This document shows positions 45,877-55,451 of a DNA stretch of 64,000 nt, piece after piece (within the stretch, counting starts at the first letter, position 1; each line of letters opens with the position of its first letter). A program made the position numbers and the translations under genes. Below the pieces are notes generated by a model. The model saw only the letters and a list, made by a program, of their open reading frames with translations, was not told the DNA's origin and ran no database searches. The stretch covers positions 496,001 to 560,000 of the forward strand of contig NC_010602.1 in NCBI RefSeq assembly GCF_000017685.1, in the 5' to 3' direction. The DNA comes from Leptospira biflexa serovar Patoc strain 'Patoc 1 (Paris)'. GTDB lineage: Bacteria > Spirochaetota > Leptospiria > Leptospirales > Leptospiraceae.

Positions 45877-47774
45877 TTTTTTTCTTTATACAAACGTTTC
45901 GGTGATATAAATTCGATGTCTGTTGGTTTTAATGATTTTAACTGATCCAAGGCCAAAATGAAATTTCCCTTTCGAGACAGAAGAAAATTGGAATCCTTAT
46001 ATACACTCAAATCCCATGAAAAACTTCCCTCATCGAGGATACTTAAATCTTTTAATTGGTATGATGTGTCTTTGGTGCTCACTTTATAAATCGCAACTTT
46101 TTTATCTGGGAAATGTTGGTATAACACTAAATCGAATCTGTCTGCGGTAGAACCACTCATCTTCCAATGGAAGTCCAAACTTGATTTGCCTTTCATTTGA
46201 ATCACAGTTCCGTTAGGTGAAAGTATTTCTAGTTTTGGTTCTTGGATTGGTTGAGATTTGTTATCCTCAAGCACCGAAGCCACTTCAGTTTTTTTCTTTT
46301 GTTCTACGATTGAAAAACTAAGTGAATTTGATGGTTCGGTTTCCTTTCCATCTTTTGTTTTTCCAGTAATCGTAGCAAAAAAATGTCCGTGCCCCAAAAG
46401 ATTCCAATCTGGTACTAAAAAATTCGAAGTAGTTTCGATTTTTGCAATAGGATTTGTAAGTTTTGCATCTTTTGAAATTTTTACGGTATAAGATTGGATC
46501 TCTGAATTTCCTTCCCAAATCAGAATGGCTTGGTTGTGTTTGATTTCTTCTACACTAATTTCTGATTCCGGATTTGGTCTTTGCCATTTGGGAGAAGGTA
46601 TTGAATTTTGTTTTTTGATTGTAAAAGAATATACTTTCGTTTCCCGATCTTTTGTGTCTGGGAAAGATGATTTAGCGATGACTTTCCAATAATAAGTTCC
46701 TTCTTTTAAGTCATCGAAAGAAATTTGGTTTGCTACCGTCTCAATCCGTTTGAGAGGTTTCTGAAATTGATTCGAGTCTGATAGGTAAAATTGGTATAAA
46801 TTAGTTGTATTGAGTTTACTCCAAGAGACAGTCACTAAAGGTAAAATCTGAACAAATGAAATCACTGCACCATTGTTTGGTGACTCGCCTAAAAACGGCT
46901 CCAGTTTTGAGACAAAAAATTTATTTGTCTCACTGGATGCGACATCTTTGGTTTTTTGATTTTTGACTTTGACTCGCCAATAAAATGTGCCCTCTTTTAG
47001 GCTGACTGTTGTTTGGTTGCCTTGGATTGTTTGCGAAAAATAAATTAACTGAAAATTGGGAGATCGAGAAATTTCGAGTAGAGGAGATTCAAATCCCGAT
47101 TCGATTTTCCACTGAAAAGTAACATTTACTTCGTTGGGTTCAGCATAAAATAATTTCTGAGATTGGGGAGAACTGAGTACAATGGGTATCTTAGTGATTT
47201 CAATTCCGCTCTTTTTGAATTCTGCTTTTTTCCCTTGTTCTACCGCCAAGGATTTACCATTTTGTTTGACCGTTGTTTTTCCTTTTTCAACAAAAAGATT
47301 CAGTTCTTGGTCCTTTGCTTTTTCAATTTTAACATTTCCTGAATTTACATTGATTTCACTACCAGAACTTGTGATTTTGATTTGATTGGTGTTGGAATCG
47401 TTCTTTTTGACTTGTAAGGATCCTTCTGAAAATTCTAAGTTTGGTTCTTCACCGGTTAAATCTAAGTTAAACATTGAATTTTCATCAATATTGATTTCAG
47501 TTCCATCCTTAAGACGAATGATTGCATCGGAATAGGCTTCTGATCGGATTGTGTCTTTATTGATGAGAGGGCTATTGTTTTCTAATTTTTCCCAGATCAC
47601 CTCATCTTCAAATTTTCTTTGAACTATATTGTTTTTAAAAAAAATTGTTCCAACAACTTCACGATTTCCAATGTCTATTTTACGATTTAAATCTAAATAA
47701 AAAAGAATACTAAAGAAGATTGCAATGCTTGTCAGGCCAATGAGAACAAATCGATCTCGTTTATCTAAATTCAT
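45873..47774 (-). CDS. FecR-domain protein with FnIII-like repeats
   Basis: A 633-residue protein. An N-terminal membrane helix (FVLIGLTSIAIFFSILFYL) is followed by a FecR domain at about residues 40-200 (IRSEAYSDAIIRLKDGTEIN, then EFSEGSLQVKK). Several repeats follow, each with a Trp-rich beta-sandwich look (GTFYWRVKVKNQK, GTYYWKVIAKS, GHFFATITGKTKDGKETEPS). FecR domains usually control ECF sigma factors, but no sigma gene is adjacent. It overlaps the cyclase gene by ATGA. Confidence 0.85.
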   Translation of the reverse strand: MNLDKRDRFVLIGLTSIAIFFSILFYLDLNRKIDIGNREVVGTIFFKNNIVQRKFEDEVIWEKLENNSPLINKDTIRSEAYSDAIIRLKDGTEINIDENSMFNLDLTGEEPNLEFSEGSLQVKKNDSNTNQIKITSSGSEINVNSGNVKIEKAKDQELNLFVEKGKTTVKQNGKSLAVEQGKKAEFKKSGIEITKIPIVLSSPQSQKLFYAEPNEVNVTFQWKIESGFESPLLEISRSPNFQLIYFSQTIQGNQTTVSLKEGTFYWRVKVKNQKTKDVASSETNKFFVSKLEPFLGESPNNGAVISFVQILPLVTVSWSKLNTTNLYQFYLSDSNQFQKPLKRIETVANQISFDDLKEGTYYWKVIAKSSFPDTKDRETKVYSFTIKKQNSIPSPKWQRPNPESEISVEEIKHNQAILIWEGNSEIQSYTVKISKDAKLTNPIAKIETTSNFLVPDWNLLGHGHFFATITGKTKDGKETEPSNSLSFSIVEQKKKTEVASVLEDNKSQPIQEPKLEILSPNGTVIQMKGKSSLDFHWKMSGSTADRFDLVLYQHFPDKKVAIYKVSTKDTSYQLKDLSILDEGSFSWDLSVYKDSNFLLSRKGNFILALDQLKSLKPTDIEFISPKRLYKEKK

Positions 47775-49624
47775 CTTTTTGCCTTTTTAGCTGCTATTTC
47801 TATTCCAACTAACTTTTGTAACTCGGATAGATTTTTCGGAGCATTCGGGTCTGATTTTTTGCCAAGAACGGCATATACTTTTTGGGCTTTGGATTTTCCC
47901 TTAAATTCAATTTCGCCCATACTCACAACATGAAATTCTGATTTCACTTCTTGGTATGTCGTTTCAGTAATCAAAATGTCTGTATGCGTTTCTTTGTTAA
48001 ACGACTCGACTCTTGATGCGAGATTCACTGAATCTCCGATGACAGTGTATTCCATTTTATCTGAGCTTCCAATTTGACCTGCAATCACATAACCAGTATT
48101 AATTCCGCATCCGATTTTAATGATTGGTTTTTTGACTGTTCCTCTAGTTTTATTGAACTCGATCAATTTTTCTCTCATACTGAGGGCTGTTTCAACAGAT
48201 GCTTTTGCATGTTCTTTGTGGTCACGTAAGGCTCCCCAAGTGGCCATGATGGCATCTCCAATGAATTTATCCACAGTTCCACCTGTTTCTTGCACACATT
48301 TTACCATTTCCGTCATGTACAAGTTTAGAAACTCAACCACTTCTTCCGGTTGTAGTTTTTCTGAAATGGCTGTAAAACTTCGGATGTCGGAAAAGAAGAT
48401 CGTACAATATTTACGTTTCCCACCGATCGATAACTTACCCTTCGCGGCAAGTTCCGCGATCTCTTGGTTTACAAATTTCCCAAAAGAATCTTTTAGTTTT
48501 TCGCGTTCCTCGAGGCCTCGCCCCATGCTCACAAACGATTTGGTTAGAGTTCCAATTTCATCATGAGTTGTCGCATGTAGATTGATATGGAAATTACCTC
48601 TTCTGATTTCTTCTGAAGCGTCCACCAATTTGAGAATAGGTGTAGAAAGTGATTTGGCAAAGATATAAACTACAATAAAAGAAAGTGATAAAGAAATGAT
48701 GAGTAGGTATACATTTCTTTTTTGGATATTATTGACCTCTTCGAAAATTTTAACTTCTCGGACTTGTGAGATCACACCGACACCTCCAAATCCTAATTTT
48801 TTGAAGGCAGCCAGGTAAAATTCCCCATCTTTGTTTTCATACCGAAATTGGCCATTATCAACCGTTGATTTTTTCATGCGGTCAACGATCGCTAAATCAT
48901 TTAAATTGATACCTGAAAGGACTACCTTAGCGTCGGGGTGAGCAAGGACGCTCCCATCTTCACTCACCAAAAATGTTTCAACAGGACCAGATGTTTGGAA
49001 TGCATCTAACAAAGTATCAAGTTTGACAAGTGTCACAAGAATTGTATGAGTATCTTTTGTTTCCGATAATGGAAAACTAATGCATAGGATGGGGTTACGA
49101 AAATGTGGGCTGATGTTCCAGATAACGGTCGTTCCGCTAAATGATTTTTTAAGTTTAGGTTGGATGTTTTTTAAAATACTTTTGACTTCTGATTTTTGAT
49201 AATCATATTTTTGTAAAAAGTCTTCATTGACTGCTTCAAACTTTGCATTAAATCCGGAGTCATAGGCACCAATAAAAACAAAGTTTTGATCTTCTTCAAA
49301 CAATTCCTTTGCTATTTGATTTGCCGATTGGTTATTCCTAAAAATAGCAGAAGCAGTGATGTGAACATCTTGTCTAATGGAATGTAAATCGGATTTTACC
49401 TTTAAAGATAAAATTTCATTAATTTTGATATTATTTTCTTTGACTCGCACTTCACTATCTTTTCGAAAAAAATAGGAAGCAAGAAAGATCACTCCTGACA
49501 TGGAGAAAAGTAAAACGATTGAGGTGATTAACAGCAGTTTGTATCTAATAGGAAATTGAAAGTCACTAGTGACTTCTCTGTTTCTGCTGAGAAAGTTTTT
49601 TAATTTGAACAAAATCGTTTTCAT
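47771..49624 (-). CDS. Membrane adenylate cyclase (Cache-HAMP-CYC)
   Basis: A 617-residue class III cyclase. Two membrane helices flank an extracytoplasmic dCache-like sensor (residues about 60-300; HPDAKVVLSGINLND). A HAMP domain comes next, then the catalytic domain with metal Asp in FFSDIRSFTAIS and GDAIMATWG, purine-site Lys in DKFIGDAIMA, and EYTVIGDSVNLASRVES giving the Thr and transition-state Asn and Arg. The residues fit cAMP, not cGMP. It heads the four-gene minus operon and probably transmits a periplasmic signal. Confidence 0.92.
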   Translation of the reverse strand: MKTILFKLKNFLSRNREVTSDFQFPIRYKLLLITSIVLLFSMSGVIFLASYFFRKDSEVRVKENNIKINEILSLKVKSDLHSIRQDVHITASAIFRNNQSANQIAKELFEEDQNFVFIGAYDSGFNAKFEAVNEDFLQKYDYQKSEVKSILKNIQPKLKKSFSGTTVIWNISPHFRNPILCISFPLSETKDTHTILVTLVKLDTLLDAFQTSGPVETFLVSEDGSVLAHPDAKVVLSGINLNDLAIVDRMKKSTVDNGQFRYENKDGEFYLAAFKKLGFGGVGVISQVREVKIFEEVNNIQKRNVYLLIISLSLSFIVVYIFAKSLSTPILKLVDASEEIRRGNFHINLHATTHDEIGTLTKSFVSMGRGLEEREKLKDSFGKFVNQEIAELAAKGKLSIGGKRKYCTIFFSDIRSFTAISEKLQPEEVVEFLNLYMTEMVKCVQETGGTVDKFIGDAIMATWGALRDHKEHAKASVETALSMREKLIEFNKTRGTVKKPIIKIGCGINTGYVIAGQIGSSDKMEYTVIGDSVNLASRVESFNKETHTDILITETTYQEVKSEFHVVSMGEIEFKGKSKAQKVYAVLGKKSDPNAPKNLSELQKLVGIEIAAKKAKR

Positions 49625-49701
49625 ATGATTGGTACTTTTACCAATTCAAACCAAAACTCTATGAAAAAAAAGTAAAAATGAAGTATGAAACTATTTTTTT
49701 C

Positions 49702-51009
49702 CTAAGGGCATGCCAAATCAACGTTATATGTCTGTCGGAATGGATAATCAGGTATTGTAAAAGCGGTTTCTCTGACAACTGTATCAGGATATCCGTCTCT
49801 TTTGGACAAATCGCCTAAACAAACAACTTTATACGTACCAGGGTTTAGGTATTTGATTTTTGCACTTTGTTTTGCAGGCGTTGCAGCAAGTGGCAGAACA
49901 TTGATGAATTCTGTTTCTTGGAATCGAAAAATTCCATAATAGTGTAAAAGAGAATTCCCCCCACCTGAAATGGTCAAACTAGAGGCAACCTCAGGATAAA
50001 TCACTCTCGCACGAGTGAGCAGATTCCCTCCTGCATCACCTTCACCTTTGTGATCAAAAAAGATATCACTCACTCCCGCATAAGTAACTGTTGTTGAACG
50101 GCTAGATGTATACGAATGTAACATCAAGTTCTCTTTTAGATTGATACGAACTTCTAAAATGTATGGATCAAATCCATCCCGAATCCTCATATCAGATTGA
50201 ACCGATTGAGTTGGTAATTGAGTGAACAAAGCAGGGAATAATTTGGGAACAATGCTACTTTTTTCAGCAGTTGATGTTCCCGCCACATAATTGTTACGCG
50301 GAACAATATTGAGTCCATTCACGATAGGTCTGTTATCAAAACGGCCCCTGACCGGAATACCAGCATCCAAAGCATATCCTGTAACAAGCGACCTAAAATA
50401 AATACCAGCATAGTAATACTCTCTACCCAACCAAGGTTGGCCTGCGGCTAAGGCTTCCTCCCAACTTCTGGTTTCAGAAGAAGGGTCATTGGATGGAAAT
50501 TGTGCTCCAATTCCGTTAAAAAAATCATATGCTTTGAGTACACCATTACTTTCTGTACATGTGTTATTATCAAACGAGTAGGTGACTGTGCAAAATACTT
50601 GCCTGTTCGGAGCGATATAATCCCAAAACTTATTGGAGTCTACCGTATCCCTAATCTGTGTTAGTTCATTCAAACCTTTCAAATATTTACTGGAAATTCG
50701 AACTTCCCCGATGTCCAAAAAGATGGGTAAGTTGCCCGCTTTTGGTAGGTTTGTCAAGGTCATGGTTGGGTCTAACCCTTCCCCTTGTGTGTCAATGTAT
50801 AAGTCCCCAGTGCCATTATTCAACTCACTCCAGTCAAGAGGATTGTCTGTTGCATAAGTCCCTTTGAGGAGGAGTAACATTCGGTTATTAAAAAGTGTGG
50901 AGATGACGGGAAGAGTGGACTCTTCACCTAAGTCTAGTTTGGTCTTGCAGTTAGCAAACAAAACAATACTAAACAAAAGGAAACTGAATTGTAGGCGAAA
51001 TGATTTCAT
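49702..51009 (-). CDS. Lipoprotein of unknown function
   Basis: A 435-residue protein with LFSIVLFANC at the N-terminus (Cys 21, spirochete lipobox). The remainder is beta-rich and aromatic, without repeats I can name; it includes FDNNTCTESNG and ends in a Cys-Pro. ATG overlaps the stop of the barrel-like gene upstream (TAATG), indicating coupled translation and possibly a complex at the outer membrane. Function not recognised. Confidence 0.82.
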   Translation of the reverse strand: MKSFRLQFSFLLFSIVLFANCKTKLDLGEESTLPVISTLFNNRMLLLLKGTYATDNPLDWSELNNGTGDLYIDTQGEGLDPTMTLTNLPKAGNLPIFLDIGEVRISSKYLKGLNELTQIRDTVDSNKFWDYIAPNRQVFCTVTYSFDNNTCTESNGVLKAYDFFNGIGAQFPSNDPSSETRSWEEALAAGQPWLGREYYYAGIYFRSLVTGYALDAGIPVRGRFDNRPIVNGLNIVPRNNYVAGTSTAEKSSIVPKLFPALFTQLPTQSVQSDMRIRDGFDPYILEVRINLKENLMLHSYTSSRSTTVTYAGVSDIFFDHKGEGDAGGNLLTRARVIYPEVASSLTISGGGNSLLHYYGIFRFQETEFINVLPLAATPAKQSAKIKYLNPGTYKVVCLGDLSKRDGYPDTVVRETAFTIPDYPFRQTYNVDLACP

Positions 51010-51647
51010 TAGAACAATACTCCTACTGTTAGACCAAAATAGAAAAAATCCACGTTTTGTAAGGTATAATTCGCTGGGTTTTGTAAACGTGGGTCATCAT
51101 ATGGACTGGCTAATGGAAAACGATATTGGTTGGGAACGTCCATTTGGGTTTCAAAAATCTTATAATAATCCAACCGTACCCCAATTCGAATTCTACGACC
51201 AGCAATAAAACTAGCTTCTAACCCACCAAAGGCGGTCGGATTCCAGCGGGCAGTATCGGCAGGTCTTGCCACTACATAGGATGAACCACCACCCCCTTTG
51301 ATGAAAAACTGGATGGGTAGTTCAATTGGGATTTTGTAAGCAAGGGCAGCATACAGTGGCATTGCGGTGAGGGCTCGTTCGGATCTTGATAAAAAGACCG
51401 CGTAAGAACCACCGATTTCTGTATAAAAAATCCAAGGCCATGGCATACGGGCATAAAACCCACCACCTAGCGTGGTTTCCAAGACACGAACTGTGGGTGT
51501 CCCAGGCATCGGGTTTGCAGCACCGACCCAACCTCCAATTTCATAGCGACGTTTGTTGTACTCCTCCAAGGTTTGCGAAGCGAGCGAGCCAGAAAAAATG
51601 GTGAAAATGAGAAGGATGCTAAGGAAGAGGGATTTTGTACAATTCAT
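51009..51647 (-). CDS. Outer-membrane beta-barrel-like protein
   Basis: A 212-residue protein with a signal peptide (LFLSILLIFTIFSGSLAS). Amphipathic beta-strands of an eight-stranded-type barrel follow (YEIGGWVGAANP, GGGFYARMPWPWIFYTEIGG, RIRIGVRLDYYKIF), ending in an aromatic Phe after FYFGLTVGVL. The ATG at 51647 lies inside the end of truA and is the first giving a good signal peptide. It is coupled by TAATG to the lipoprotein. Confidence 0.75.
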   Translation of the reverse strand: MNCTKSLFLSILLIFTIFSGSLASQTLEEYNKRRYEIGGWVGAANPMPGTPTVRVLETTLGGGFYARMPWPWIFYTEIGGSYAVFLSRSERALTAMPLYAALAYKIPIELPIQFFIKGGGGSSYVVARPADTARWNPTAFGGLEASFIAGRRIRIGVRLDYYKIFETQMDVPNQYRFPLASPYDDPRLQNPANYTLQNVDFFYFGLTVGVLF

Positions 51648-52413
51648 GAATTTCCGGATGATCTTCGTAATACGCGCGGACAAAATAGAGCCCATCAGGT
51701 GGGAGAGTGACTCCCGCCTGCGTACGGTTCTTTTCTTCCAAAATGGAGTCTATGGATCTAGATTCCCAACGTCCCTTCCCTATGTCCAGTAAAGTTCCTA
51801 CTGTGATTCGCACCATATTGTGCATAAATCCATTGGCTCGGATCCGAATCTGGTACCATTCGGGGGACAAATTCTCTAACTGGATGGCTAAAATTTCTCT
51901 GACCGCTCGTTTCCCTGCCATTGACTTTGCTTTTGTGAAGGAACGAAAATCCTTTTCGCCGACTAGGACCTGGAGTTGTTTTTTGACTCTTTCCCAGTCA
52001 ATATGGCCTTTGACCCAAAAAGCACGTCCTTCCACAAAACTACTTTCATATTTGCTATAGTACAATTTATAAATGTATTCCCTACCCGTACAACTGAAGC
52101 GCGCATGGAAATCAGAAGGTACTTCGACTACATTTTTGACAGAAACACCAGTCGGAGTGAGCGCATTCAGTGAAACGAGTAGTTTATGAAAATTGGGAAT
52201 GGGATGTTCCGTTTTGAAATTACATACCATTCCGAGGGCATGAACACCTGTATCGGTCCTTCCAGCCACTGACAGACGTGAGGCGGGATTTCTTCTGAGG
52301 ATGATGCCAAGTGCCGATTCGATCGAAGATTGGACAGTCGGAAGGTTCTTTTGTTTTTGCCACCCATTAAAATGAGTGCCATCATATTCGACAAGAAGTG
52401 CGTAATTGGGCAA
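51619..52413 (-). CDS. truA: tRNA pseudouridine synthase A
   Basis: A 264-residue TruA with the N-terminal strand LLVEYDGTHFNGWQKQ and catalytic Asp in AGRTDTGVHALG. Further conserved parts are NALTPTGVSV, DFHARFSCTGREYIYKL (read as one stretch) and FMHNMVRITVGTLLDIGKG. It makes pseudouridine at tRNA positions 38-40. It starts four bases after the DUF2225 stop. Confidence 0.96.
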   Translation of the reverse strand: MPNYALLVEYDGTHFNGWQKQKNLPTVQSSIESALGIILRRNPASRLSVAGRTDTGVHALGMVCNFKTEHPIPNFHKLLVSLNALTPTGVSVKNVVEVPSDFHARFSCTGREYIYKLYYSKYESSFVEGRAFWVKGHIDWERVKKQLQVLVGEKDFRSFTKAKSMAGKRAVREILAIQLENLSPEWYQIRIRANGFMHNMVRITVGTLLDIGKGRWESRSIDSILEEKNRTQAGVTLPPDGLYFVRAYYEDHPEIHELYKIPLP

Positions 52414-52417
52414 ACCC

Positions 52418-53296
52418 TTACTTCTCGCCTCCCATTGCTTCTAAAATGGCATTGTATTCGTCGTATAACTCACGTGTCATTTCCACAATAGGGCCTGGTT
52501 TCCCTTTACTTGCCTTTCCTGAACCATACAATCTAGCAAGTGTTCGTTTCGCACGAGATAAAAGTAAAACTTGGTCCTCTGGTTTGGGAGCCATTTGGTC
52601 TTTGAATTTTTTTGTTAGGAAAGCATTCAAATAAATGACACCATCAAATCCCCAGTTATTATCTGTGTCTGGTCCAAGCATCCCTGCGGCTTGGTCCACA
52701 GGTTCGTTTCCATTTTGCATGAGTTCTAATGTATAACCATAAATGACAGCGGCTTTTTGGTAGAGTAGGTCTCGGATTTTATCATACCCGATATGTGGGA
52801 ACTCTTCATGTAAGTCAGAGAAATACCAAGCGGCTCGTATCGCACAAACTGCTTTTTTCGGAGTTGGGGCAACACTGACACCACGCAATTGGTAACAATC
52901 CATTCCAAGTAGATACGAGGCTGCACCTAACACAATTTGGCGGTCCTGAGTGAAATCGAGTGGACCAAGGATTTTTTCAATATAACTTCTACGAGCATCT
53001 GTTGCCATACGAATGGCTTCGTTGTCAGCGGGGTTCAGTGCATTCCAGTCTTTAGGAAAGGAAGAATACAAACACCTCGGACAGACTGTCATGACATAAT
53101 CCAGGGGGCTCACACGCCCAAATTTTCTATTTTTTTCGTACAAACGACGTAAATCTTGGGCTAATTTCCCAGCGATGAGACGACCGCCACCTTGGAACAT
53201 CTGCTCCTTTTGGTGATTTTCATCACAAATTGGGCAAGCTGTAGACTCTTTGGCACGAAAAGATACTTTTTTTGACTGGGCGGCGGCTTGGGACAT
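52418..53296 (-). CDS. DUF2225 zinc-binding protein
   Basis: A 292-residue cytoplasmic protein with two cysteine pairs early (ACPICDENH and VCPRCLYSS), which would bind zinc. A helical repeat region follows (YLLGMDCYQLRG, AAWYFSDLHEEF). The family is conserved in Leptospira and other bacteria but has no known biochemical role. It starts the operon leading to truA and the barrel/lipoprotein pair. Confidence 0.85.
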   Translation of the reverse strand: MSQAAAQSKKVSFRAKESTACPICDENHQKEQMFQGGGRLIAGKLAQDLRRLYEKNRKFGRVSPLDYVMTVCPRCLYSSFPKDWNALNPADNEAIRMATDARRSYIEKILGPLDFTQDRQIVLGAASYLLGMDCYQLRGVSVAPTPKKAVCAIRAAWYFSDLHEEFPHIGYDKIRDLLYQKAAVIYGYTLELMQNGNEPVDQAAGMLGPDTDNNWGFDGVIYLNAFLTKKFKDQMAPKPEDQVLLLSRAKRTLARLYGSGKASKGKPGPIVEMTRELYDEYNAILEAMGGEK

Positions 53297-53338
53297 AGGA
53301 AAAATCTAGGAAAAGGCTCAATTTTAAAATACAATCTG

Positions 53339-53366
53339 TCAATCCAATATCATAAATCTCCGATAA
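53339..53366 (+). promoter_or_regulatory. Candidate sigma-28 (FliA-type) promoter
   Basis: TCAA at 53339-53342 and TCCGATAA at 53359-53366, with 16 bases between, approach the flagellar consensus TAAA-N15-GCCGATAA. The -10 part matches seven of eight. It lies 67 bases before the start of the helical periplasmic protein. Confidence 0.4.
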
Positions 53367-53432
53367 TACTCACAGGGGACACCCTGAAATTACTTGTAAG
53401 ATTCTTCTAACGAAGGAAAGTACGGAAACGGA

Positions 53433-54551
53433 ATGAATGGCAGAGCAATGAAACAATCCCTTCTTATTCTCATGATGAGTCTCGTGATGCAGGCACCTAT
53501 GTTTGCGGAATCAGTCTCTAGTAAATCCTATCAAAAACGAATCGAGCTTTTGACTTACCTACGTGAGCTTGAACCAATCGTTAAAAACTTCCGTGGGGAA
53601 GATCCAGAAGGAAAACCTTCTGAACTGAATGCACCCGAAGGGAAAGAAGGCTTCCGTATGAAAAAATACTTAGAAGCCAAACGAATCTACCAAGAAGGTC
53701 TACAATACCATTTTGAAGGAAATTTTTCCTCTGCTTTCCAACGGTTTCTCGAATGCCAACTTGCCATCGAAAAAATGACCGAAGAACTTTCCCAGTTGTA
53801 CATCCTCCGTGCTGAAGAGATGATGAAAACAGCGATGGAACGTAAAAATCCAAATAATCCAATGGACAAGGCTTTACTTGATATCTCCATTGAATATGGA
53901 AAAGGATCTTACTTCCGCCAAGATGTGATGGACCTTCCAAGAGAAGCGCCATACCAAAGACGTATGTATGACCCAAAAGAGGCTCATTACAGCTATAACA
54001 AATACGATATTGAAAAGAATATGGAACTTGGTTACAAACACTTAGGTCTTGCAAAAGAAGCAAGAGCCAATGCATTGAAAGTGGAACGTAATTTGGAAAA
54101 ACACCAAAAACTCCAACCATCTCACAGAAAGTATCGTATCGAGTTGTACTTTGGAGCGATCAACCTTGCTCGTGATTCAAAGGCCAATGCAGTGAATATT
54201 TATAAATTAAAATATCCTTATGATAACTACTATCTAAACAATTCACAAGCCAAAACGGAAGCATCGAAAGATGAAACTGGTGCCAGTGTAGAAGGCCAGC
54301 CGGTGAAAATTGATGGTGTGACATACGACTTTACTAAAAACCCATACATCAAATATGACAATCGCCTCCAAGCAATGTTTGATGTGCGAGTGCCAGAAGA
54401 ATACCGTGTGGACCATGCTGATGTGAGAGGTAGAGTGTATGAATTGGATTCCAATAATATGGTGTTCATGAAATACGACCAAGAACGTAAAAAAGCTCTG
54501 AACGTTCCGCCAAAACCAGCGCAAGGAAGCACAACCACTCCGCAACAATAA
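53433..54551 (+). CDS. Helical periplasmic protein, possible FcpA-type flagellar sheath protein
   Basis: A 372-residue protein with a signal peptide (LLILMMSLVMQAPMFAES). Most of the mature chain is helical (RELEPIVKNFRGEDP, EAKRIYQEGLQYHFEGNF, KHLGLAKEARANALKVERNL), with a Tyr-rich middle and Pro/Gln-rich tail. Its look and isolated, strongly terminated gene suggest a periplasmic structural protein. I considered FcpA, the Leptospira flagellar-coiling protein, but cannot confirm; size (about 40 kDa mature) is a little above the 36 kDa I recall. A possible sigma-28 promoter lies upstream. The start may be 53433 or Met 6 at 53448. Confidence 0.8.
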   Translation: MNGRAMKQSLLILMMSLVMQAPMFAESVSSKSYQKRIELLTYLRELEPIVKNFRGEDPEGKPSELNAPEGKEGFRMKKYLEAKRIYQEGLQYHFEGNFSSAFQRFLECQLAIEKMTEELSQLYILRAEEMMKTAMERKNPNNPMDKALLDISIEYGKGSYFRQDVMDLPREAPYQRRMYDPKEAHYSYNKYDIEKNMELGYKHLGLAKEARANALKVERNLEKHQKLQPSHRKYRIELYFGAINLARDSKANAVNIYKLKYPYDNYYLNNSQAKTEASKDETGASVEGQPVKIDGVTYDFTKNPYIKYDNRLQAMFDVRVPEEYRVDHADVRGRVYELDSNNMVFMKYDQERKKALNVPPKPAQGSTTTPQQ

Positions 54552-54583
54552 GAAACACTATCTAACACTGTTTCCGATTTAAT

Positions 54584-54611
54584 AGCCCAAGAAATTTCTT
54601 GGGCTTTTTTA
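54584..54611 (+). terminator. Rho-independent terminator
   Basis: A perfect palindrome AGCCCAAGAAA/TTTCTTGGGCT is followed by a run of Ts. It is a strong terminator, 33 bases after the helical protein gene. Confidence 0.92.
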
Positions 54612-54647
54612 TATCCACAAAAACCACTCTTTGGTCTAATTGTTGCT

Positions 54648-55451
54648 ATGGCGAAAATTCCAGTTGTCGACAACCTAATTGAAAAAAACTTACACGGGCT
54701 TAGTGTTCACTACGGACGTTTGGTGATGAAAGCGTATTTACGAATCACCCTATTGGTATTTGGAAAGGCCAGTCCGTTTTTGGTTCGAGGATTGTTTCAT
54801 GCAATCGCAGGGAATAAAGAAAAACGAATCAAAGAATTTTTAGAAGGCACCAAAATTTGGGCCGAAGACGTTAAAGAAATTACAAAAACAACTGTGATTG
54901 TCTTCAATCAATTCACTGTTCCTGAAAAAGGACATATGATTTTTTTGAATCACGTGAACGAAATGGATTTCCCTTACGATTGTTATGTGATACGAAAACC
55001 TTTTTTAGCCAACCAAGTCATTAAAAAAGCATGGTTTGCCTACTGGTGGATGACCGCAATGGGTTCACAAGTATTTGATAATTCAAAAGCAATGTCAATT
55101 GCCGTATCTGTCAAAAATCTAATCGAAGGGCTCAAAACTAATTCATACATTGTTTATCCTGAAGGAAAAAATACCTATAGTGAAGAAATCCACCACCTAA
55201 AGAAAGGTATGGTGAAAATTGCGTTCGACCAAAAAATTCCTGTTTTTGTGGCAGTGAAGTCAGGTGTCACCACTTACCAAGAATACCAAAAAGGTAATGT
55301 TGTGGGTTATCTTGGACTTGGGGTCCATAATCCAACAGATTTTTCCACTTGGGAAGCATTCCAAGACCACATTTATAATTTAATGCACTCCAAAAAACAA
55401 GAGTTAGATGGTATGTTGGAAGCGGAACGTATCAAACTACGTTCCAATTAA
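54648..55451 (+). CDS. PlsC-family acyltransferase
   Basis: A 267-residue 1-acylglycerol-3-phosphate acyltransferase-like protein. It has a hydrophobic N-terminal part (LRITLLVFGKASPFLV), the catalytic NHVNEMD (His-x4-Asp) motif and the acceptor motif YPEGKNTYSE. It probably acylates a lysophospholipid or another lipid at the inner membrane. Its end overlaps the convergent phosphatase gene by four bases. Confidence 0.85.
   Translation: MAKIPVVDNLIEKNLHGLSVHYGRLVMKAYLRITLLVFGKASPFLVRGLFHAIAGNKEKRIKEFLEGTKIWAEDVKEITKTTVIVFNQFTVPEKGHMIFLNHVNEMDFPYDCYVIRKPFLANQVIKKAWFAYWWMTAMGSQVFDNSKAMSIAVSVKNLIEGLKTNSYIVYPEGKNTYSEEIHHLKKGMVKIAFDQKIPVFVAVKSGVTTYQEYQKGNVVGYLGLGVHNPTDFSTWEAFQDHIYNLMHSKKQELDGMLEAERIKLRSN

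Noticed and set aside
48120..48566. 148-residue plus frame inside the cyclase gene
   Set aside because: It lies opposite the conserved catalytic domain and is a codon-bias shadow.
53581..54120. 179-residue open frame on the minus strand within the helical protein gene
   Set aside because: It is a shadow of the plus-strand gene; no ribosome site, domain or neighbour supports it.
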